Origin: Anastrepha obliqua
Taxonomy: Eukaryota; Arthropoda; Insecta; Diptera; Tephritidae
Assembly (NCBI RefSeq): GCF_027943255.1
Contig: NC_072895.1
Span: 79,114,001 to 79,178,000, forward strand
Direction of reading: 5' to 3'
Length of the DNA stretch: 64,000 bases
Part shown: positions 45,236-57,387 of the stretch, in pieces
Layout of the letters: every line of letters begins with the position of its first letter
Position numbering within the stretch: the stretch's first letter is position 1
Program-made: the position numbers and the translations under genes
Notes under the pieces: generated by a model
The model's input: the letters and a program-made list of their open reading frames with translations, nothing else
Databases searched by the model: none
What the model was told of the DNA's origin: nothing

Positions 45236-45731
45236 TACAAAAGTTTTAAATAACTTGTATTTATTTGGAGCCCTGCCCAAGCAAACTTAATTAGTCAAAT
45301 TCAACGTGCTCAACGCACTACGTACCCTATATTTTGCGGAACCTCTGCCATCATATACATCCCGGTTGCTCTTAATAAATTTGAAACTACTAGAAGCAAG
45401 AAGAACTGTACTTTCTCTGTCTTTTACCTTCAATTTAGTTAAAGGTTTTATAGATGTCATCTTCTTCAAGAAAAAACGTATTTTAATATTCCTTCCCGAA
45501 ATCTGTGTAATTTTCTGTCATTCTGTGGCTGAAAGTCCCTTAATGTCCCTATTACCCTTGCCTTAGACGAACTTAACATGATTCTGAAAAACATATCATT
45601 TGATTTTACTTTTTCGGGAGATATTTTTAAAAATTCATTGTACTCCATTTGCCAGCCCTTATACATTATTAATTAGTAACTAAGCTAGATTTTGTAATTA
45701 GTCTGCAGGAATCTTTGTTTGTTCACACACT

Positions 45732-45757
45732 AAATAAATAAATAAATAAATAAATAT
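45732..45757 (+). repeat. (AAAT)n tail of the jockey relic
   Basis: About six AAAT units directly after the last coding remnant and a short 3' UTR, marking its 3' end. Confidence 0.7.
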
Positions 45758-45760
45758 TTG

Positions 45761-48139
45761 AGTTCCTTTGGGACGATCAACCACACACATTTGACTCAAG
45801 GCTTATATCTACAACTATTTGTCAATGCCTGCGCCGCTCAGCCATACAATTTACTCGTCGGCACTTCTTGATTTCAGTCAGCGTTTCATCGATTCGATGC
45901 TCAATTATTGTGATAGTGTTCGAAGATTGTGTACATTTAGTTAAAGCGCTTGTATGCAATTACATATCTGTGTTTCGTACCTTTATACAAAAAAAAAATG
46001 CAGTAGCAAACTGCGCGCTTGCCACACTCCTCTTATTCATCATTCAAAAATTATCTGAATCACAACGAGCAGCTGCTCTTGAGGGCATCGATTGATCGTT
46101 CAATGGTCTGATCATTCATGTAATCGGTTGTCAGGGGGAAGCGATGGATTGAATGATCCTTCATGCCCGCCGGCGAGTTGTTCAATCAATCAGCAAGGAA
46201 TGTCAATCATGTATGTCAATTTTTGTTGTGACAGCTACCGTTGTTTTTGCTCTTGTTCTTGTTGTAGCAAGCAGATGTTGGAAGTGGTAGAGGTGGTGAC
46301 GCTGTTGGTGACATGATGACGTGCGATGAAATGCAATAAGGCGATGCAATGAAAATGCGGCGGCATTACTGCAATTTTATGGATTTCTGTTCGCGCAAAT
46401 AAATATAAATTACTTGAAACTTAAAAAGTAACAAATAAATTTATTTCTTCTACATACAAGTAAGGAGTCTATCACAAAAAAGGAGACTATCAACCCTTTA
46501 TCATTTATAATATTATATTTTCTTTTGTCCGAATAATTGTCTGTAACTCTAAGCGAGAGAATTTCTTGATAAAGTGAATGAGTTCTTGAGGATATTGAAT
46601 ATTCGGTGTATTCTGGATGAATTATAGTTCAGTGAAAGCACAGGATCGCTGTTTTGATAAGAAAAAGTTCACTACCGCAATGGAAAAACGGTTTTTAAGA
46701 TAAATGCCACTAGACCAACATAAAACTTCAGAACAGATGTACCGAAATCATATAATTTGATATTATGAGCAAATTGGTCAGAAAATCTATGAAATCCCTT
46801 AACCTTATCTCCCCTTGACCAGCTAAATAATAGTAAAAAAAACATAAAAATTTACTATCAAGCAATCGCCTTAAAACTCTCGTGAAGTTAGAAAATGAAC
46901 TTGAACCAATAAAGCAAATACATAATCGAGGTGTTTGTACCGTTTGTTTTTGGCGAATAAGCGCCAAGTAGCTAAGCGTCGCAGTGGCAAACTTGGCAAT
47001 TTGATCGGAAGTTTGTAAAATAACTAGCAGCTGGTTGTCAATTGACACTTGATGGTTAGGCGCGAAATTTAAGTTTCAAATATCAAAAAGTGAAGAAAAA
47101 AAGTAGTAGATAGTAGGAAAAAAGTTGTTTTTACAGCAAAAAATTTGATATTTCGGGTATTTTTTCTGCCAGTGGATGAAGCGAAGCTGATTCGCAAGTG
47201 ATTCAGCTGGCGAGAATGGACAAAAAACTGTTTCATTTTGCTTGAAAATGTACTAATTGCATATAGGTACTTCCTCCATCATTTAATGCATTGGCAAGTT
47301 AACTAAAAAAATGTAGCAGTAATTAAACCATGCCGGCTTAGCCAACTAATATAAAAGAATTATACTGGCTCTTTTATTTTAATAATTTTTCAATTTTACG
47401 GGTTTAGCCCAATTCAAAAGACTCAATAGAATTCAGTACTGAAAGAATAACAAGGAAGTAGTGAAACAGAAATACAATGGAACGAATGTTGCATGCCACT
47501 TATTATTAAATTATGCAATCGCTTGTTTAAGTTCAAATACGCTTCAAACACATACAAACTTACATATATTCATATATATACGAGTATAGGTATTAGAGAT
47601 AACTGATTGACACTGAATCCCGGAATATTGGTGAATACATTCGCTGCACTGCTGGTTTTCATCGATATTGCAATAGAAGGCAGACTGGGGCGAAGCTGTC
47701 CCTATCTGAGCAAACCCTATAACTTTAATTTTTTGGAAATGGGATATGAGAAACTTTATCACGAACGGAGTAAGAACAAATTTTAAGAATGAAACTCCTG
47801 AGAATACGCTTTATAATAATCTGACTGAGAGAAGACCAAATTTTACAGTACAGAAAAATTTTGGATGATCGATAACATAAACCGCGTTTTTAAGAATTCA
47901 GACCACGGAACTGTTTGTCGTGGCACAACACGCCACAGCTTAAATCATTTAGCTGTACATGCAAGCTTATTTCCTAATTGTGAACAGATAACATGCAGCG
48001 GGTAAAAATGTTTAAGTGATAAGTACGCCTTCGAAGGACAACATGGAATGTACAACAAATTTTTAATTCCGAACAACCAAGGAAAAAGCAAGTTGTAACT
48101 CAGTGCTGTATACGGCGCATAGATAAGCACCCTGCATTA
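45761..48139. other. 2.4 kb non-coding stretch
   Basis: No supported gene. A minus-strand frame at about 47762-47544 has a cysteine-rich part (CNIDENQQCSECIHQYSGIQ) that could be an exon, but it lacks clear splice context. Other frames look like chance. Confidence 0.4.
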
Positions 48140-48859
48140 CAGGGTTTGATTGAAAAGTAATGAGCCTTCCCGCGCGGAGCGTCTGCCAAACGATTCAAGC
48201 GAATCGGTTGGTGGGGGAAAATGATCGTTGGACCTTCCTCTTCCACTAGAAACCGGTTCCAGTTCGCTGGCAACAGCGGTGCAGTCAACATCGCTCCGCG
48301 CGTGAAAGCTGTTTTAAAAGTGTGTTAGGATTTTGCAGTGGCGAAAATGCAGCGATCGTTGGAGCAACGTTACTCGATCAATTTTTGCGTAAAGCTAAAC
48401 AGTTTGTACCTCCATGAAGCACTGTAAGCGCGGCATTTTACAAAGAAGTGCTCCTTCGGCTGAAATACCGCGTCGCCCGGGCTCGCCCGACCTCGTCAAC
48501 ATCGACAATGCCTCGGCGCACACCACCTTCCTCTGCACCTCTGCATTGGCCAAGATGCAGGTTCCGGTGCTTCCCCACCCTCTCTACAGGAGGGACTTCT
48601 TTTTGTTCCCGCGCCTGAAAAGAAAGCTGAAGGGGAGGCGTTTCGACTCCATCGAGACGATCCAAAAAACTGTGACAGCCGAATTGAACGCGATTCCGGC
48701 GGATGAGCTTAAAAAATGTTTCCTGCAGTGGAAGGACCGCTACCAACGGTGTATTGACGCTCAAGGGTCCTATTTTGAAGAATATTAGTTGTATAAGCCA
48801 AAAGATGTAATAAAACTGCTTAAAAAAAATAAGGCTCATTACTTTTCAATAAAACCCTG
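48140..48859 (+). mobile_element. mariner deletion derivative with intact ends
   Basis: A 720-bp element with about 29-bp inverted repeats (CAGGGTTTGATTGAAAAGTA... / CAGGGTTTTATTGAAAAGTA..., one mismatch) and TA on each side (48138-48139, 48860-48861). An N-terminal piece (MQRSLEQRYSINFCVKLNSL at 48352) is cut off. From about 48500 the C-terminal part is open: NIDNASAHTTF with the second catalytic Asp, LYRRDFFLFPRLKRKLKGRR with the third, and ELKKCFLQWKDRYQRCIDAQ to the stop at 48788. The middle, including the first catalytic Asp, is deleted. Distinct from the mariner at 25.8 kb by its ends. Near-identical TIRs suggest recent mobility in trans. Confidence 0.85.
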
Positions 48860-48876
48860 TATATAGTATATTTACT

Positions 48877-49224
48877 GCATTGCAAATAGCAGTGAATTTT
48901 ACTGAAATTTAATTTGCATTACCAGTAAACTTTTACTGATTACTCAAAAAATTCCAGTCAACATATTTTCTCACTGATTACTGGAAAAAAATTTCAGTAA
49001 AAGTGTTATATTTTGCTTCTGATTACTGCAACAAATTGAAATTTCTTTCAGTATTTTTACTGAAATTAAAAAAAAATCCTTTTACTGATTACTGACGAAA
49101 ATTGCAGAAAAATATTTTTACTGCAATTTTTTCAGTAATCTGTAAAAGTTTACTGTAATGCAATTGTTTTCCAGTCATCAGTAAAAAATTATATTGACTG
49201 CATTTTTACTGCTACTGCAAAGTG
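48877..49224. mobile_element. Foldback MITE built of TTACTG/CAGTAA words
   Basis: About 350 bp in which TTACTG, CAGTAA and ACTGATTACTG recur. The first half (TTGCAAATAGCAGTGAA, TTGCATTACCAGTAAACTTT) matches the reverse complement of the second half (TTTGCAGTAGCAGTAAAAA, TTGCATTACAGTAAACTTTT). The two halves are thus long, diverged inverted repeats. Non-coding. It begins 16 bases after the mariner derivative. Confidence 0.55.
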
Positions 49225-49907
49225 CCCATCTAAATAACGCGCATTGATTTAAGAATATATTCATATTAAATTTAATGCTGCTGCTCCTATTATTGAAATC
49301 GCAAGAAGCTTCATAATAAAAAAAACATCCTGAGTGATGAAGTGCATCTCGTATGAAGTAATGCCGTGAGCAAACAATTTCTAAGCCACTGAAAATTCGA
49401 TGACTATCAAAGATCTAACGTCCCCTGACATGTTGGCTGCCAGTGCATGACCGATGATCACGAAAATCTAACCCCGGGTAGCAATAATATAACACCGGTG
49501 ATACATTTCTGATCTCCGTAATTTCAGTTCACACATACGAGTATTACTTCACATAAACAAATAAGCAATTGGCCCATATTATTTAAAATTAACAAAAAGT
49601 AGTCAATTGCTACTGATTATGGCTGGCACCTGTGGATAAATTTTCGATATGGTCACCGGTGATATACTGACATATGGAGAACGATTTTTGCCAACGTGTT
49701 AAGATCAAAAATTCCTTGTGTAGTGCGGCATTTGTGTTGACATACAAGGAGCGTGGTAAAAATTATATTAGGCAAGTTTTCAGCGAGGCGAATAAGAGTA
49801 ACTAATGGTTTTTTATTGAAATTTTGACATTTAAGCCTCCAGATTGAAAAAACAAAATACATGTAAATGTTATTGTTGCCCTTCTTCTTCTTCTTTTTCT
49901 GAATTGG
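49225..49907. other. Non-coding stretch, nothing recognised
   Basis: No supported gene; a short CTTCTT run precedes the LINE fragment. Confidence 0.45.
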
Positions 49908-50226
49908 ACCTTTGCACTTTGGCGACGGCGAATATCGCAGGCGATGGAACGATGAGCTTTACGACGACATAGACATAGCGCAGCGAATAAAGATCCAGCG
50001 GCTATGTTGGCTGGGTCATGTCGTCCGAATGGATACAAATGTTCCGGCTCTGAAAGTATTCGATGCGGTACCAGCTGGCGGTAGCAGAGGAAGAGGAAAG
50101 CCTCCTTTGCGTTGGAAAGATCAGGTGGTGAAGGACTTGGCTTCACTTGGTGTGTCCAACTGGCGCCGGTTAGCGAGAGAAAGAAACAACTGGCGCGCTT
50201 TGTTAAACTCGGAAAAAATTGCGTAA
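49908..50226 (+). mobile_element. RTE-like ORF2 C-terminus
   Basis: An uninterrupted frame of about 105 codons, PLHFGDGEYRRRWNDELYDD, IDIAQRIKIQRLCWLGHVVR, GGSRGRGKPPLRWKDQVVKD, NWRRLARERNNWRALLNSEK, to a stop at 50224-50226. The start matches the relic at 0.4-0.9 kb exactly at PLHFG(N/D)GEYRRRWN. Being unbroken, it is the best preserved copy of this family here, though only the C-terminal tail is present, as expected for 5' truncation. Confidence 0.85.
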
Positions 50227-51870
50227 GCGGTCTGAAAATTTGAAAACATTTAGCAATATTTCTTTAAAATGTCACACTTTTTATTCAAGATTTCTAAACG
50301 AAAATTCGAGCGTGGCTCGAAAATCGCCTTGATTTTTAGAAATTCTTGTTTGGCTGGCGGTCTTGTGGATTTTCTCTACATAACGAATCCTCGAAATTTT
50401 TGTATATTGGGGAAGACACCCAACAGCAGCAGAGAAAAAAGAAAGGCAAAAATCTACACGATTTTAAAGCTATTTCAGAGTTGCACTTTGTCTAAAAACT
50501 CTGACGAGAATGAACTAAATTTTCTTAAAAATTTTTTTTTTTTTTTTATTAAATCAGAAAAACATATATTGTCAGAACAGGTCAATAGCCCCGTGCGATC
50601 ACTTCTTTATGAGACAGAATTTTGTACTATACTCTTGTACTGTTCATGGATATATTTGGAAAGCACACGATCAAATAACCCACTCTATAACACTTAGTTT
50701 TCGGGATTGCCATCGCTAGTGTGATAGTAAATAGTTCAGAGACGTCTAACTGGAGATTATATAAAACAGTCACGTAGCACTTTTTATACATAGAATTGGC
50801 TTTTTGCTTATACTTATATACATGCGTACTACATACACAAATATTATATAAGTATGTGTGCACAAAAGGAAAAACTGAATGAAAGTTAAACAAAGTGGCG
50901 AACAAATACTACCAGAATGCAGCAATGCGAAAAGCGAATGCATGAAACTTTTAGGTGACTAAGCTGATTAAGGCTATGCAGAGCTATGCTGCACTAGTCA
51001 CTGTATCCCATCGACCCCTAACGCCTCTTGGGACTTTTCCTTTGTGGCAAGTTGCAGTCGTTTGATGGTTGCAGCGCCAACTTCGTAACTCCTGTATTAT
51101 TTTGTCAGTACATCCCCTCCAATGACTCACCTGTACCCCCTTCTGACATTTTGTTTACGAAAGCTGTGCGTTGTGCGAGATTTCCGTACATATGTATCTC
51201 CTCAACGCCCTTCTCTTGCTCCATGGCACAATAGCTTTGCTTATCAATTTCAAAGTTGCATTCGAAATACACAACAAGCGAGCATTAAATTAACAACAAA
51301 ATGCTTTCTAAGTTTCGCAATCGCACCCTATGTAGAAAGTAAGTAAGTATGTCGACTAACGGCGCTTGCCTCTTATAATTTGGCATATCCTGCCGTGCTT
51401 GCCTCTATTGTCATTTTTACACATTTTGTAAAGCGTGATTTGGTCTTTGTGTTTATATTTGTTGCGATCATTACAATTTGTTATGCATACACTGCGGTAA
51501 CACCCGGTTCCCCCAAAGAATTTGCAGATGTTATTGTTTCCCTTTGTCAAATAATTTTATCTCACAAGTAGCGTAGCTTCGACCATGATGTGCTGTCGCT
51601 GCCGCTTTCCAGTTACCGCATTGCACTTCACTCCCTAGCATTTGCCCACTTTCACTTTGACTTGCTAACTGAAGCCACAACAAACAAAGAAATGGCGAAA
51701 GCGCGCGTCCAGATGGTGGCAGATTAAGATGCGCCACTCAACTCAGCAGAGATTTAGTACAAAGGAGATATTTTTGGTAATAAAAACTTTGCTACACTAA
51801 TATTCCTTGCTACACCTCTAGAGCATGGGAAAATTACATTTTTCACAATATTTTAACAGCAATAATTTTC
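50227..51870. other. 1.6 kb non-coding stretch
   Basis: A poly(T) run lies at 50532-50547. Open frames at 50269-50697 and 51028-51571 are Phe/Ile/Ser-rich, overlap each other and have no motif. No gene called. Confidence 0.4.
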
Positions 51871-52290
51871 TTGTGTTTGTGCTCGAAGGATATTCCACTA
51901 ACGAGAGCATTCTCACCACCAGACCCTCTGGCGAAAAAAGGAGGCGAGTTGTTAATAGGCTGCGGAAGCTGTCTGTTGGATGAGAAGGGAAGATCTCAGC
52001 ATCTTCTCTTCAGCTGGCCTGCTCTTGTCGGACTAAGATTCAGATATGCGGGCTCTAACTTTTTTGCTGCACCTCCAGACATGACAGGTTTAAATATTAC
52101 ACGCCTGGTGAATTTCATCAACAGTTTGGGGTGGTTAACGCAAACGTAATTAGCTATCGTTAGTTTATCATCCTCCAACTCAAAGTCCCTCCTTTCTCTT
52201 CCTACTCTGTATGGCATCACACAAGAACGAATTTGATTCTTTGTCCAAGTGGGCTTTCACTTGGGCAGCCATTTATCATAACCTGTTAAT
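51871..52290 (+). mobile_element. Non-LTR retrotransposon 3' end
   Basis: The frame reads SQHLLFSWPALVGLRFRYAG then FFAAPPDMTGLNITRLVNFI to a stop at 52147-52149. This is the C-terminal end after the knuckle, with knuckle Cys replaced (HLLFSWPAL for HLLCSCPAL). A 3' UTR follows with TTTGTCCAAGTGGGCTTTCA and TTGGGCAGCCATTTATCATA, matching the relic at 21.2-21.75 kb. Confidence 0.7.
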
Positions 52291-52786
52291 AGGGTCTGGG
52301 GTAAGAACAAAATAAATATTATTGTATACAGCTGGAATTATTATTTATTATAATATTATACATATTTCTTTAGTTTTAGTATACTTTGATGCTAGTGCCA
52401 TCTTACTATCAAGCCAACAATACCCAACAGCGGCTAAAGTAATTTATCGGGGTTTCTGAAATTTCATTGTGCGCTATGTCTCCCATACAGTGAGTTTAAA
52501 GAAAATTTGTAATTTGAAGGAATCCAATGAAGAAACATTAAAAAAAAACATATTGAAATTGTGCTACGGCTCGATCCAGGATTCAATTATTAAAGGTTTG
52601 CTCACTTGTGATAGAATATAGAGTTTGAAAATGGTCGTGTTTACGAAGGGTAGAGATCGTGGGAAAAAATAAATCCCTTTTAGTAAAAATTGTAGCAAAA
52701 AAGTATTTTTTATACTTTTATGCTTTAATCTAAGCATACTGCGAGTGATTTAAAAATAAATTTAAATTAATATCTGAATGTAAGTA
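52291..52786. other. AT-rich spacer
   Basis: No gene recognised. Confidence 0.45.
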
Positions 52787-53124
52787 CGGCGGCCGTCGTA
52801 GCCAAATGGGTTGGTGCGTGACTATCATTCGGAATTCACAGAGAGGACGTAGGTTCGAATCTCGGTGAAACACCAAAATTAATAAAACCATTTTTCTAAT
52901 AGCGGTCGCCCCTCGGCAGGCAATGGCAAACCTCCGAGTGTATTTCTGCCATGAAAAAGCTTCTCTTAAAAATATCTGCCGTTCGGAGTCGGCTTGAAAC
53001 TGTAGGTCCCTCCATTCCTCCATTTGTGGAACAACATCAAGACGCACACCACAAATAGGAGGAAGAGCTCGGCCAAACACCCAAAAAGGTTGTAACCGCC
53101 AATTATATATATATAATATATATA
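52787..53124 (+). mobile_element. tRNA-derived SINE, full length
   Basis: Head CGGCGGCCGTCGTAGCCAAA, B box GGTTCGAATCTC, full body with a short duplication (CCCTCCATTCCTCCATTTG), ACACCC/GGTTGT-type hairpin with a substitution, and a (TA)n tail. Well preserved. Confidence 0.88.
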
Positions 53125-53639
53125 CATAAGTAAAATATTTTATAGACAATGAAAATATATTTCATATATGTATGTACAGTTTTATGTGTATGAATAAATG
53201 TATGGTAACAGTAAGAGTTATTAGCAGAAATTGTCGAGTGCGCTTTTAAGGCAAGCTAATAAAAGGACTAGATTTTGCAAACTAATTTTTTAAATTTAAA
53301 ACAGTTCACGAAGTGGTGAAAAATCACCATTATTGGGTTACCTGGGCAAAAATGAACTCTTTCAGAGGAGAATATTCATCATAAATCTAGTTGAAACTTC
53401 GAATATACTTACACCTTACTTTCCTTACGTTGAAACTGAGTTATAGATTACAGCAACCTCATTTTAAAGTTACAAATTCAGTTAAACATTTGGAGTCATT
53501 AATGAAGCACAAGCTTGCAGGAAAAAAATATCAACAACAAAACAGTCCATTTTGGCTTTGAAATGGATTTGGAGAGAGTTTACGTAGGAATTTGCTTAAG
53601 ATTTAAACGAAGGTTGTACCAGAAGGTGGCATTTTATTA
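53125..53639. other. Non-coding stretch, nothing recognised
   Basis: AT-rich; no gene. Confidence 0.45.
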
Positions 53640-53895
53640 ATAGTCGCCGCAGCCGCAAGCGAATGGGTTGGTGCATGACTTCCGTGCATGAAACACCAAA
53701 TGACAGAACAAGTTTTTTCTAATAGCGGTCGCCCTTCAGCAGGCAATGGCAAGCCTCCGAGTGTATTTCTATCATGAAGAAGATCCTCGTAAAAAACCAT
53801 TTGCCGTTCGGAAGCATAAAATTATAGATGCCTTAATTTGTGCAAAAACATCAAGGGGCACGCCACATATAGGAGGAGGAGCTTGGCCAAACAGT
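53640..53895 (+). mobile_element. Old SINE copy
   Basis: Diverged plus-strand copy: GCGAATGGGTTGGTGCATGA, TTTCTAATAGCGGTCGCCCT, CTCCGAGTGTATTTCTATCA, GGAGGAGGAGCTTGGCCAAA. The B-box region is deleted and the 3' hairpin is lost. Confidence 0.75.
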
Positions 53896-55599
53896 GAGTC
53901 TTATTAACAAGACCATCTTTTTAGACGCATTATACATAAAACAAAGTCTTCTCCTTAACTGTATGTCGCCAATATGAGGCAATTAATTAATCCACTCATT
54001 TTACATTACCTCGAAGCATAGATTATTAGTAAACACATGTGAATACATGCATATGAATACTATAAAATATACTTATAATATAATTTTGTATGCAGCTAAA
54101 CTGTTTTAGAAATTTTATCTGCGAATATGTAAGTGCAAGTAAATGTGTCTCATATTTACCACCTGATCGAAGCAAATTTATGTTATCAAAATTGACATCG
54201 GCTGTCTTAAACTAGGCCATTTGTCCATATACTGAACGATGGCAATTATAATTTCCTGACTAATTTAATGCATGTCAACATTGCATAAATACATATTTAC
54301 CTGCAAATTGCTGTGACCTCCCAAATCGTGCTGTGACAATAGCTACTGCCAAAAATAAATTGAGTCGCAGCCCGCAGTAAATTCCCATTCTCTACTACCG
54401 CACGTGCACATACGTGTATCTACATATATTATATGCGGATATGTATAAGAATGTCTGCAGTAAATCCAATAAACATTAGACAAGCTCTGAACTAACCCAT
54501 TTAGGAGTGATAGTGGTTTACCTTAAATTTTGAAATTGACTTGAAATGGCTGAATTTAAGTTGGGATTCCATTGGCTGCAGAAGTTTCCACATTGTTCAA
54601 CCACAATGAATTAATTTTAAGCTAGTTAAATTAACAAATTTTGTACCCCAATTGAGTACTACCCATCTGGAGTTTATTTCAAGAATTGGGTGCAAAGTCC
54701 ATTTGATGAGCGAGAGTCTGATTCTACCATCGTGAGAAATTGTGCCTTGACACTTTTTAAGGGCATGGCAATGCATAAGAACGGTTTTCCAAAAAGTTTG
54801 GGATGGTAAACTTAAATTAAACACAAAGCCAAGGGAAACAAGAATTACATATCATTTAAACAAAACGCACACTGGTCAACGCTCCGTGGTACGTGACAAA
54901 TGCCCAAATTCATTGTGATTTAACCATCCCTTCAATGAAAGAGCAAATACAAAATTTATCGAAATCAACTTCAATCTACCCTCATGTCACCAGCTCGTCT
55001 AAAAGCTACCTATGAAATATCGAATTTATTTACTAGAAAGGATATTTCACAGGAAATATACCTTTAACAATACAATCAAAGTCACTTTTAAATGTAATCA
55101 AATATTTGTAAAATGTCTTCGGAATGATAAGTATAGACAGAATACAAAATAAAGCTTAAAAAATAATTCAAGCAAATGCCGCGCGTCAATAATAGAGTGC
55201 TGCATATGATTTACAAGGCCGCAATAGTTGTTGGCTCACGCAAATCATTTGCTCGTTGCAGCAAATCACCTAATCTAAAATAACTGTGAAGAGGCCTGTT
55301 TCTGGATATAATATTAATCACCGCCAAGCATTTTTTTCAATAACTCAATAAATTCATGATTTCGCAGACAGTGTTACGCGGCGACTGACCTGTTACCGTC
55401 CAAACACTTAGATAACTTGAGCATAATCTTATGGCAATCGATATTCACAAAGGGGTAGATGTGGGTCTAAGCGATATCGTATATTTAGTAAAGTACTCTG
55501 GTAATATTTTTACTAACCCCATTGTGAGTATTTGAGCGACATCTATAAAAATGATTACAAAGAATCACATTTCGATTTTTAAATATTCGCTTAGAAAAT
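53896..55599. other. 1.7 kb non-coding stretch
   Basis: No supported gene. CACATACG/CATATATT repeats near 54410-54440. Confidence 0.45.
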
Positions 55600-56010
55600 A
55601 ATTATATGTACGTATAATTCTGGAAGAACAAATATATGAATGTAGAAAGTAAAACGCGTGTATATAAAACAATCGTAAGACCGATATTAACATACGGTGC
55701 AGAAGCTTGTGCGGAGAACACAAAAACGAAACAATAATTGCGCTCTACAGAAATGCACACATTAAGGACGATAGCAGGAAAAACGAGGTGGGATTGCTGT
55801 AGAAACCATGATATTAGAATCCAGACGAACACCGATGACATTGTCAAATTTATATTGTAAGATCAAGAAGACGCGCATGGAACGAGCTTGTTTCAAGAGC
55901 CTCCAACAACCGATTAATTAAGATCGCACGTGACGGAATTCCAGTGGGAAGGCGACGTCCTGGAAGACCACCGAAAAGATGGGCACAAAGCTGGATATCA
56001 TCCTCAATAG
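55600..56010 (+). mobile_element. Non-LTR RT C-terminal relic (second RTE/R4-like family)
   Basis: Frames read TRVYKTIVRPILTYGAEACA, LRSTEMHTLRTIAGKTRWD and DIRIQTNTDDIV, then after a shift RRRAWNELVSRASNNRLIKI and ARDGIPVGRRRPGRPPKRW. This YGAE...LRxIxGKT...GRRRPGRPPKRW tail is recurrent in insect LINEs. It is distinct from the family at 0.4, 8.2 and 49.9 kb. Several stops. An AGAAGAAGAAGAA run at 56137-56150 may be its tail region. Confidence 0.75.
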
Positions 56011-56799
56011 AAAATTAATATCAGTTATGTATTTAAATATTACATATACTATATAATTCAGTATTATTAATATGATAAATTATAAAATTTTGTATCTAAG
56101 AAACTGTGTAAAGAAAAACAGGCATGTCCTAAATAAAAGAAGAAGAAGAATAAGTATATTGGAATGCAACCATGCTGCTCCAACTCGTCCATCCTGACAA
56201 ATGAGACCTCCCGATCTCTTCAGATAACGTTTGTGCGCTCATTGAACCAATGCCGTATATTCGCTACTATACACACGAACCCGTAAGGTATTGCTCTCGA
56301 CACTTGGAAGCTCTCTACAGCTTCTAGCGGTCGTTTCGTTATCGTTTTACTACTTTGAGGGACCTTTCAAATTCGCAAGCAGTTTCTTTGACGTACCCGT
56401 ATTTGAATCAACATTTCTTACAACAGCAAAAATCGCCGTCTTTGTAAACGCTGCATTGTTTTGCATTAAAATAGATATTTTTAGAAAGAGTGGACTTAGG
56501 TTAGTCTGTTGGTACATATACATATATTAATGTAAATGTAAACTCAGAGGTGTATGTGGAACAGTTTTCGTTTCGGTAATATATTTTCTTCAGTGCTCTG
56601 TTTACAAATATAAAAGTAAACTTATCAATTCAAAAATAAAATTTATTTGTGGTTTGCTTCTTGAGCTAAGTTGATGTAAATGAAAGTGAGTTGAGGTGCG
56701 GTGAGTTCAGACGTTTTGAATTATTCGATCTGACAAGACATTTATATAATATAGACAGAAAAAATAACGCTCAATAAATGATAAATCATATAATATTCA
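56011..56799. other. Non-coding stretch, nothing recognised
   Basis: AT-rich; no gene. Confidence 0.4.
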
Positions 56800-56812
56800 A
56801 AAAAAGATACCA

Positions 56813-56827
56813 GTCTAACGGTTAGAC
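56813..56827. repeat. Palindrome downstream of the Helitron-like gene
   Basis: GTCTAACGGTTAGAC, a 7-bp stem around a single base, about 75 bases beyond the stop codon. Helitron-type elements carry a short hairpin near the 3' end, so this is a candidate terminus. Confidence 0.4.
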
Positions 56828-56900
56828 GGGATAGAAGTGAAACCTTCCGTAAGACAAACTGAGAGAGAATGAGACGAAAGCAGCATTAGGGGCGGGATAA

Positions 56901-57314
56901 TTATAGGTTCATTATAACATCCTCAATGTTTTCAATTTCAACAAATGATACGAGTGGCTTATGATAGCTAAAATATGATACAAATGCTTTGGTTTCGATG
57001 TTGTCAACATATCTTTGAAATACCGCGTCAATTGTTGTTTTTGATCGTGTTGTCGGTTCAGTGCGATTGTTACACATTTTTAAATTGAATGTTGTATTGA
57101 GAAAGTCAATTGAAGGAACCGCTGTGTCTAATGCAAAATTTACGTTAAAATCGCCACTTAAAATCATTAGAACTTTATCGTAATCTTTTCTAAGTATCCG
57201 CGATACTTCTGGTGTATACTTTATTAAATTTTCGTGAATGAATTCCGTGATGCTATTTATTGATTTTTTTTTCTGTCGATATTCACGACACTTTTCTGCA
57301 TTGTTTTTCGGCAT
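56901..57314 (-). CDS. Deleted Helitron/Helentron-like gene fusing N-terminal start to endonuclease end
   Basis: An intact 137-codon minus-strand frame. It starts MPKNNAEKCREYRQKKKS, a basic leader I associate with large rolling-circle element proteins. It jumps to ILSGDFNVNF, then TTFNLKMCNNRTEPTTRSKT and TTIDAVFQR, and ends SYFSYHKPLVSF, the end of an endonuclease/exonuclease/phosphatase fold (GDFN, T-T-I-D, Y-S-x-H-K-P). Helentron-type elements carry such a domain at the C-terminus. Everything between (Rep, helicase) is missing, so it is a deletion derivative. A LINE endonuclease origin is the alternative. Confidence 0.6.
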   Translation of the reverse strand: MPKNNAEKCREYRQKKKSINSITEFIHENLIKYTPEVSRILRKDYDKVLMILSGDFNVNFALDTAVPSIDFLNTTFNLKMCNNRTEPTTRSKTTIDAVFQRYVDNIETKAFVSYFSYHKPLVSFVEIENIEDVIMNL

Positions 57315-57387
57315 AATTGCGGTAAATATTTAAAAATGAAAATATTTACGAATATAAAAATACACACGCGGTTGCTATTATGAGTGT

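Larger units (their letters stand above)
41345..45760 (+). mobile_element. jockey-type non-LTR retrotransposon relic, host of nested insertions
   Basis: Before the Harbinger insertion the reading is a GFSAML.KN-SAS motif ending at codons for SET. After it, the reading continues DYWKVDINPLFKSLHKNEVC, SSVSKLFEIIVVEKLNFATK and LIFILFINGTSNCF-like. YEIKNLGVTF-like and QIQRVQRT follow, then RLLLINLKLLEARRTVLSLS (about 45361), FNLVKGFID and NISFDFTFSGDIFKNSL. An (AAAT)n tail ends it at 45732-45757. Frameshifts and stops are frequent. A minus-strand SINE fragment is also nested at 45096-45235. The family resembles the relic at 22.9-23.9 kb. Confidence 0.85.

Noticed and set aside
47544..47762. Cysteine-rich minus-strand exon
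   Set aside because: C-x8-C-x2-C spacing is suggestive, but no reliable splice sites or homologue known to me.
50269..50697. 142-codon plus-strand frame
   Set aside because: Contains a poly-Phe run from poly(T) and no motif; likely chance.
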